DNA of 10,175 bases from JADHUC01 sp964617665. Lineage in GTDB: Bacteria; Planctomycetota; Planctomycetia; Pirellulales; Pirellulaceae. The stretch's first letter is position 1, and each line of letters begins with the position of its first letter. Position numbers and translations under genes: made by a program. Below the pieces are notes generated by a model. It was not told the DNA's origin, made no database searches, and saw only the letters and a program-made list of their open reading frames with translations. The stretch is from assembly GCA_964617665.1 (NCBI GenBank), contig CAZUAH010000506.1, positions 1 through 10,175 on the forward strand, written 5' to 3'. Below, in pieces: positions 6,120 through 10,175 of this stretch.

Positions 6120-8144
6120 TTAACGCACCGGCTCCACGATGATTTGATCCAGTCCAAAAATGTAGTTGGCCTTGGCCGCGGGGTTCGTGCCGACGATCTC
6201 GACACCCAGGGTGTGTTCGCCTCCTGACAAGGCATAGGTCCCCAACAGAATCGCGTCGGTGGCTTGGATCTTCGGATCGTACAGATCGATAGGAGCACCT
6301 GCTTTCTTACCGTCAATGCTCAACTGGAAAATGCCGTAGTCGCTGCATTTGGTCAAGATGACACTTACCGCATAGGTGCCGTCCTTCTTTACCGGAATCG
6401 CGATCTTCAGTTGGTCGCCCGGCTTGGCATGAGCCCATAGTAAATGGTCGTCGTCTTTCCACGATCCCGGAAAGGGTGCTGTACTCTGGCAGTAGATATG
6501 ACCGGGCGGTGTACCAAGCACACGCTGGCCGGCAGCCAGTAGAGGCGGTTTCGAGTAATAGTCATGACGCTGCTGCACAGGAACCGATTCGTATGGATCC
6601 ATGCCGCCGGGCTCCAGATACCAGCAGACGGTCGTGGCGTATAAGGTCCCTCGGTCCGCGTTGCCAAAGTACTTTTCAATGCAGCCCTCAAAGGACGTCT
6701 GAAACGGTATGTTGTCGGCGATATGCCAGCGCAATAGAGACTGATGCCCCCGATTGTTCATCGTCAGAGTCTGGCAATGGAAGGGGCGTTGAAACTTGCC
6801 CGGATGTCCCCAGGCGTATCCGAAATAATCCTCCGTGCCCGTGCCGAACGTCGACGGCATCTTCTCGCCATCCACAAAGAACTTCTCATCACCCTCGCCC
6901 CACCAGGCGCCATGAGGGTTCCATACATGGAGCGTGCTACCCACATACCGCCCTCGACCTTGGGTTTTCAACAGCGTCCAGTCGGGCCAACGATCATCAG
7001 GCAGTGGTGTCGTATCACGATGCCATTTGCAGTGAAAGTGGCCCAATCCTGCAAAGGGACGATCCAGCGATTCGTGATTCAACGTAATCATGATCTCCCG
7101 GTCGGTCTTACCGTCATTGACCAATTCGATGACGGCCTCGTGCTGAAAGGGCATGTACCAGCTGGCTGAGAAGCCGTCAACCGATATGCGAGTGGGCAGA
7201 CTCGTGTACACGTTTCGTCCCGGCGCCGTTCCAAAATAATCGCCCAGCGGACACCAAACGGCGGGCTGACTTTGATCGTCGAATGAGATCTGCAGACAAA
7301 CCTCGCGCAATGCCGCCATCTCGTCGTCACGATCGGCGAAGTTCATCTTGGCGGCGATCTCCGTGATGGCGCCTGTTCCCGTGAGTCTGTCTACCTCGAT
7401 CGTCTCTCCAGCCGGTACCATCACCGTCCGCGTCTCTCGCGCACCATTCTCTGGCGAGACGCAATGCTCCGTGTCCATGCGTTGCTGCAGGTGTGCGTCG
7501 CATTTGGCCAATGCCGAGGCATGTTCAGCTACGAGTTTCGAGGTGAATGTGGGGATCTTCGTGCCGCGAGGAAAAGTCGTATAGCCGATCTGGTAGTATC
7601 GTCCCCAGCCTTTGCCCGCCACAATCTTGCATGACCGCTGATACGGAATAGGGAAGTACAAATTCAAGCCGCTGGATCCGTGTTCGCGAAGATCGTACGA
7701 CAACGAAGGATACTTGAACGGGGCCTTGTCGCCACTGAAGTAGTCTCTGAAAGGAAGGTCCACTGACGGCGTCGCCTCACCGTCCAGATAGACCCGCACA
7801 TGCCCCTCTAACGCCTGCGCCGACCAGATTCGCCAAACACAGCCCGGCCCCTCCATCTCCGCCATCACAACCCGGTCCCCCTCAGTGCGGATGAAGTTGG
7901 GGCCGTCTTTATTCGCCGCCCAGTTCACGTACTTTCCGGTCGATGGGTCGTAGCAGCTGGAGCGATCCCAGCTGGACCACTGGCGGCAGGTTTCGCCAAG
8001 CAAGGGCAAAACGGCGGGCTGGCGGAGATCGATCAATCGCTGGATCAGATCACTGTAGGTGAGCGGCTCTTGCGCCCTGGCAAGCGGTGGTATGGCCAGC
8101 CCCAAGGCGACGAAGATCACGGTGGCCGAACAGTGTGTGCACAT
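6120..8144 (-). CDS. Secreted DUF2961 / glycoside hydrolase family 172 protein with C-terminal beta-sandwich-like domain
   Basis: I chose ATG 8144 (674 residues) over an in-frame TTG seven codons earlier, because GGAAAGGG lies about 9 bases upstream of the ATG and a signal peptide follows directly (ATVIFVALGLAIPPLARAQ). The DUF2961 core covers about residues 40-540: SSWDRSS, MEGPGCVWRIW, LGDYFGTAPG (about 300-309), WWGEGDEKF and GTGTEDYFGYAWG. From memory of the family, the catalytic pair of the Bifidobacterium alpha-fructofuranosidase is E270 and E291, 21 apart. E417 in WWGEGDEKF and E438 in GTGTEDYF are also exactly 21 apart here. Known GH172 enzymes act on alpha-D-fructofuranosides or D-arabinofuranosides; the substrate here is unknown. 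The last 110 residues (from about 562) form an extra domain with strands such as YGIFQLSIDGKK and EHTLGVEIVG, resembling carbohydrate-binding modules. Uncharacterised DUF2961 proteins often share this layout. Confidence 0.9.
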   Translation of the reverse strand: MCTHCSATVIFVALGLAIPPLARAQEPLTYSDLIQRLIDLRQPAVLPLLGETCRQWSSWDRSSCYDPSTGKYVNWAANKDGPNFIRTEGDRVVMAEMEGPGCVWRIWSAQALEGHVRVYLDGEATPSVDLPFRDYFSGDKAPFKYPSLSYDLREHGSSGLNLYFPIPYQRSCKIVAGKGWGRYYQIGYTTFPRGTKIPTFTSKLVAEHASALAKCDAHLQQRMDTEHCVSPENGARETRTVMVPAGETIEVDRLTGTGAITEIAAKMNFADRDDEMAALREVCLQISFDDQSQPAVWCPLGDYFGTAPGRNVYTSLPTRISVDGFSASWYMPFQHEAVIELVNDGKTDREIMITLNHESLDRPFAGLGHFHCKWHRDTTPLPDDRWPDWTLLKTQGRGRYVGSTLHVWNPHGAWWGEGDEKFFVDGEKMPSTFGTGTEDYFGYAWGHPGKFQRPFHCQTLTMNNRGHQSLLRWHIADNIPFQTSFEGCIEKYFGNADRGTLYATTVCWYLEPGGMDPYESVPVQQRHDYYSKPPLLAAGQRVLGTPPGHIYCQSTAPFPGSWKDDDHLLWAHAKPGDQLKIAIPVKKDGTYAVSVILTKCSDYGIFQLSIDGKKAGAPIDLYDPKIQATDAILLGTYALSGGEHTLGVEIVGTNPAAKANYIFGLDQIIVEPVR

Positions 8145-8451
8145 GAGACGATGCCCTTTCCGCAAATCGAGCGCTTCGCGAGGAATTTGCCTTGGTTACG
8201 CCGCACGCAGCAACATACGACCCCATGTATCCGGTTGTATCATCTTTCGCCGATGATGCGCACCAAGCTTGTAGAACAAGAGGAAAGCGACGAACTCAAT
8301 TATGAATCGTACTCTGCTCGGCCCAGCACATCGCCAAACTGCGGCTTGAATGCTCTCAATCTTAGATCGACAATACTCGATGTCTCCTTGGTAGAGGAAT
8401 AATCGAGTACCTCAGCGTTGAGATGTGCTGCTTGCCATGCAGGAGCGTCTG
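8145..8451. other. 307-bp divergent gap without a confident gene
   Basis: This gap lies between the minus-strand GH172 gene and the plus-strand beta-helix fragment, so it should hold both promoters. I cannot pick out a -35/-10 pair I trust. The one clear structure is the 8-bp inverted repeat at 8374-8409. A plus-strand frame ending at 8402 is only the antisense of the GH172 signal-peptide region running on and has no family features. Confidence 0.5.
8374..8409. repeat. 8-bp inverted repeat upstream of the beta-helix fragment
   Basis: TACTCGAT (8374-8381) and ATCGAGTA (8402-8409) are perfectly complementary with a 20-base spacer. The spacer itself contains a short TCC/GGA pair. It lies 43 bases before the ATG at 8452. 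It could be an operator or a leader structure; short arms make chance possible. Confidence 0.35.
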
Positions 8452-8781
8452 ATGAACAGAAGTCGACTCGTAATCTTGTCGATCCTATTGTCTATCGCCT
8501 CCCTGCCTACCGACACGGCGGTTGCCACGAGGTACTACGTCGACTCCCAGGGCGGGAACGACCGGAACAACGGGCTCGAAGCAGCCACCGCATGGAAGTC
8601 GCACACGAAGGTGCGAGAAACCAAGCTCCGTCCCGGGGACGTCATCATGTTCAAACTCACCGGTAACGCGCTCCCGAAAATCGGGGCGTGGGACATCGGC
8701 GCCTTCAGCTATGTCGGGATCGATTCCAGTGTTGGCGGGCACAACCACAAGCCCTCTACTACCAGTGACCAAGATCGTTAG
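8452..8781 (+). pseudogene. N-terminal fragment of a secreted beta-helix-type protein, truncated by the 90-bp repeat
   Basis: I place the start at ATG 8452, seven bases after AGGAG; an in-frame GTG at 8425 is less likely because it would put nine residues before the signal peptide. Residues 1-25 are a Sec signal peptide (LVILSILLSIASLPTDTAVA). The next part, RYYVDSQGGNDRNNGLEAAT followed by AWKSHTKV and LRPGDVIMFK, is the usual beginning of secreted right-handed parallel beta-helix proteins, which normally run several hundred residues. Here only 109 codons remain. After VIMFK the sequence (LTGNALPKIG onward) no longer fits that family well, and the frame ends at TAG 8781 inside the repeat. 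It is probably a broken gene; expression of a short secreted peptide cannot be excluded. Confidence 0.7.
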
Positions 8782-8850
8782 ATCCTTGACAAGTTCAGCG
8801 ACCAACGGGAGCGGGCCAGTGCCGATCGAGCAGTAGATCGCATTTGGTTG
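8761..8850 (+). repeat. 90-bp dispersed repeat, copy 2
   Basis: This is the same-orientation partner of 4660-4749, about 82% identical with no gaps. The micro-ORF runs GTG 8765 to TAG 8836, 23 codons like copy 1, but the amino-acid changes are almost all non-synonymous outside the identical core. The hairpin at the stop has one mismatch (CGAGC-AGTA-GATCG). It sits exactly between the truncated beta-helix gene and a nitrilase-type C-terminal fragment, so it marks a recombination or insertion junction. Confidence 0.75.
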
Positions 8851-9015
8851 CCCATCGTCGCCAGCAATCGTTGCGGCTTTTCCTACGGGTGCTTTCTACT
8901 CGGGGGGAGCTGCATCGTGGCCGATGACGGTACCACGGTCGCCCAGGCGAACCGGAATGGCGAAGAGGAGATCATCTACTGCGAGTACCCGGAGCTGATC
9001 CGTTCGCCGTTGTGA
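8851..9015 (+). pseudogene. C-terminal remnant of a carbon-nitrogen hydrolase (nitrilase superfamily)
   Basis: The frame that ends at TGA 9013-9015 reads PIVASNRCGF, then CFLLGGSCIVADDGTTVAQA and GEEEIIYCEYPELIRSPL. This is the order seen at the end of nitrilase-superfamily proteins: the strand with 'ANR.G', a 'G.S.I...G' strand and the 'EEE' stretch leading into the last strand. Only about 54 residues are left of a fold that needs about 260. The catalytic Glu, Lys and Cys all lie in the missing part, so it cannot be an active enzyme. The same frame continues upstream through the 90-bp repeat to a TAG at 8779-8781 with no start signal. Its last 44 bases overlap the tail of the minus-strand hydrolase gene. 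Confidence 0.65.
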
Positions 9016-9844
9016 GCCAGTTTTTCATTTGTTTTGTCACGAATTCAGCCGCGTCGTGTTGAACGAAGTGGCCAGCATCGGGATGGGTGACGAGAGTCAA
9101 ATCCCTTTCCAGCCACTGCCAAGTATCGTTGAGTCCGCCGGGCAAAAGCGCAGTGTCCTTGAGCCCATGGATCATGAGCACGGAACATTTGACTTTGGGA
9201 GTGTTGGCTGATTGTTCGTACGGCTCGCGGGGGTAGTTGGCTTTGTAGTAGTTCAACATTGCTTCAAACGACGATCGCCCAAACGCTTCGACGTACTTCT
9301 TGCGAGCATCCGCATCCTTTACCCAGAACACCAATCCTTCGGCGGTCAGTTGCGAAGCGGCATCGGGCTGCTGAAACCGCCGAGCGTACGCTGATGCCCT
9401 TTGTTGGTCGGGATTGTTCGCCAACTCGCGGCGCAGCGCGTTCGGGTGCGGAAGGTTCAGAATCACCAGCCGCTCGGTCATCTCGGAATGTTCCATGGCG
9501 AACGACCATGCAATCGCTCCTCCCCAATCATGCCCGACGATGACAGCCTGTTTCTTTCCGAAATGCTCGACGACCGTTTTCACGTCGCCGACCAGTTTGG
9601 GCATTGTGTAGCTTTCCACACCTTTTGGCTTGTCGCTCTTGTTGTAACCCCTCAGGTCAATCGCGACGACTTGAAAGTGCTCCGCAAGCACCTGCATCTG
9701 TTTTCGCCACGTATACCAGTAGTCTGGGAAGCCGTGAATCATCACCAGCAACGGCCCCACGCCGGATGAAAGAGGCGCGAGATGGAAAGCGACACCGCGA
9801 CGACGGAGACGAATACCAAAACGCCGCGGAGAGTGTAACGCCAC
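8972..9844 (-). CDS. Epoxide-hydrolase-type alpha/beta hydrolase (ends possibly disturbed)
   Basis: This frame has 290 codons from GTG 9844. The core is well preserved: HGFPDYWYTWR (37-47, with the HGxP oxyanion motif), DLRGYNKSDKP (63-73), nucleophile D106 in GHDWGG, D230 in HGLKDTAL and H259 in AGHFVQHD. Tyrosines in the cap (Y199, Y200 or Y204) could activate an epoxide. Haloalkane dehalogenases and fluoroacetate dehalogenases share much of this pattern and remain possible. The N-terminus is odd. The frame stays open upstream to 9904 and reads TAIATNGVALH, a normal-looking start of this family, but without an ATG; then about 17 extra residues precede GPLLVMIHGF. The last 11 to 13 residues lie antisense to the nitrilase remnant, so the original stop was probably lost. 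The core is likely functional; the start is uncertain. Confidence 0.75.
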   Translation of the reverse strand: MALHSPRRFGIRLRRRGVAFHLAPLSSGVGPLLVMIHGFPDYWYTWRKQMQVLAEHFQVVAIDLRGYNKSDKPKGVESYTMPKLVGDVKTVVEHFGKKQAVIVGHDWGGAIAWSFAMEHSEMTERLVILNLPHPNALRRELANNPDQQRASAYARRFQQPDAASQLTAEGLVFWVKDADARKKYVEAFGRSSFEAMLNYYKANYPREPYEQSANTPKVKCSVLMIHGLKDTALLPGGLNDTWQWLERDLTLVTHPDAGHFVQHDAAEFVTKQMKNWLTTANGSAPGTRSR

Positions 9845-9888
9845 CCCGTTAGTTGCAATTGCGGTTTGCGGGAGCTTTGTAAGTCCAT
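9742..9888 (-). CDS. Small ORF with a planctomycete-style membrane anchor, overlapping the hydrolase N-terminus
   Basis: ATG 9888 opens a 48-codon frame that begins MDLQSSRKPQLQLTGWRYTL and carries one hydrophobic span, RGVLVFVSVVAVSLSISRLF (residues 21-40), ending at TGA 9742. Many planctomycete membrane proteins start with a closely similar segment (RxYSLRTLLVFVTLVAV), so the frame may be the real N-terminus of a broken gene. It overlaps the hydrolase reading in a different frame. Either it is the hydrolase's membrane anchor separated by a frameshift, or a fragment of another gene, or chance. The ribosome site is weak (GGCGAG). Confidence 0.3.
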   Translation of the reverse strand: MDLQSSRKPQLQLTGWRYTLRGVLVFVSVVAVSLSISRLFHPAWGRCW

Positions 9889-10175
9889 TGGTTGTCTCGC
9901 CGACTTAGCAGATCGCAAGGCTCTTGAGTCCGCATACTTCGTCCGGAGAGCCCAAGCTCAGAAAATCGTTGACGCAAACTGAGGCGTTTCAGGGTGACCA
10001 AGACGAAGGTGGCAAACAGTGACGAAGACATGAAGGATCGCAAACGAAAGGGGCGGGGAATCTGGCTTTCACTGAGCGAACTGAATTCTACGAGGAGGAA
10101 CACGTGTTTCAAAGGAGGCGAAGTCTGCGTGGCCAAAATAGTCGATGGACTTGGGGCGTTTCTCGATCAAACTTG
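9889..10175. other. Right-hand end without a confident gene
   Basis: Three frames compete and none is recognised. A minus-strand frame (9849-10136, TTG start) has a fair share of G/C third positions but no family features. A plus-strand frame opens at ATG 10030 and is still open at the edge (48 codons, basic N-terminus, weak start signal). Two plus-strand GTG codons have ribosome-site-like stretches before them (10103 after GAGGAGG; 10129 after AAAGGAGG). More sequence to the right would be needed to choose. Confidence 0.4.
10069..10175 (-). CDS. Possible C-terminal end of a protein entering from the right edge
   Basis: The minus-strand frame is open from the right edge to TGA at 10069-10071 and includes IEKRPKSIDYFGHADFASFE. 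About 15 of its first 20 third codon positions are G or C, as in real genes here, but this falls sharply in the last 14 codons. I do not recognise the family. It could be the true end of a gene, or a frameshift near 10110 could move the reading to the neighbouring frame. Confidence 0.3.
   Translation of the reverse strand, partial: SLIEKRPKSIDYFGHADFASFETRVPPRRIQFAQ

Noticed and set aside
6476..7087. 203-codon plus-strand frame inside the GH172 gene
   Set aside because: It is antisense to conserved DUF2961 coding sequence and rich in Arg, Ser and Pro, as shadow frames are.
4660..8850. Composite transposon
   Set aside because: Neither repeat copy encodes a transposase or shows terminal inverted repeats or target duplications; only the direct-repeat bracketing is supported.
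1..10175. CRISPR array, tRNA, rRNA or riboswitch
   Set aside because: No regularly spaced repeats, no cloverleaf with a TTCGA-type arm and no rRNA-like stretches were seen on either strand by eye.

Overview
The window looks like a chromosomal segment of a planctomycete, probably of the Pirellulales. This is inferred from gene content and style, not from a marker gene. It has about 55-58% GC by eye, many long proteins with Sec signal peptides, a PQQ-type beta-propeller protein carrying a methyltransferase-like head, a secreted ADP-ribosylglycohydrolase-family protein, a DUF2961/GH172 protein and a 'YxLRxxLVFV' membrane anchor. There is no tRNA, rRNA, CRISPR array or intact transposase.

Layout. 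(1) Positions 1-2846, minus strand: the first 948 codons of a secreted protein with a methyltransferase-like domain followed by a PQQ-type propeller. It runs off the left edge and has no internal stop. (2) 3062-4321, minus: a secreted ADP-ribosylglycohydrolase-family protein, co-directional and 215 bp upstream of (1). (3) 4322-5126: an 805-bp gene-free stretch holding a 12-bp palindrome, copy 1 of a 90-bp repeat, two tight hairpins, a candidate promoter and an 18-bp perfect inverted repeat. (4) 5127-6068, plus: a secreted serine esterase/hydrolase. (5) 6120-8144, minus: a secreted DUF2961/GH172 glycosidase with a C-terminal beta-sandwich-like domain, convergent with the esterase across a 51-bp gap. 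(6) 8452-9015, plus: a scar made of the N-terminus of a beta-helix-type protein, copy 2 of the 90-bp repeat and the C-terminal end of a carbon-nitrogen hydrolase. (7) 8972-9844, minus: an epoxide-hydrolase-type alpha/beta hydrolase whose two ends both look disturbed. (8) 9889-10175: weak or unassignable coding signal.

How it fits together. Four of the five substantial genes encode exported proteins, which suits a lifestyle of degrading complex polymers. The esterase and the GH172 protein could act in turn on an acylated furanose-rich glycan (inference). They are bracketed by two same-orientation copies of the 90-bp repeat, and the right-hand copy sits exactly where two unrelated gene fragments meet. 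This suggests the repeat has taken part in rearrangement. No complete new defence or metabolic system is visible. The least explained features are the repeat, with its equal-length micro-ORFs and hairpin, and the methyltransferase-propeller fusion.
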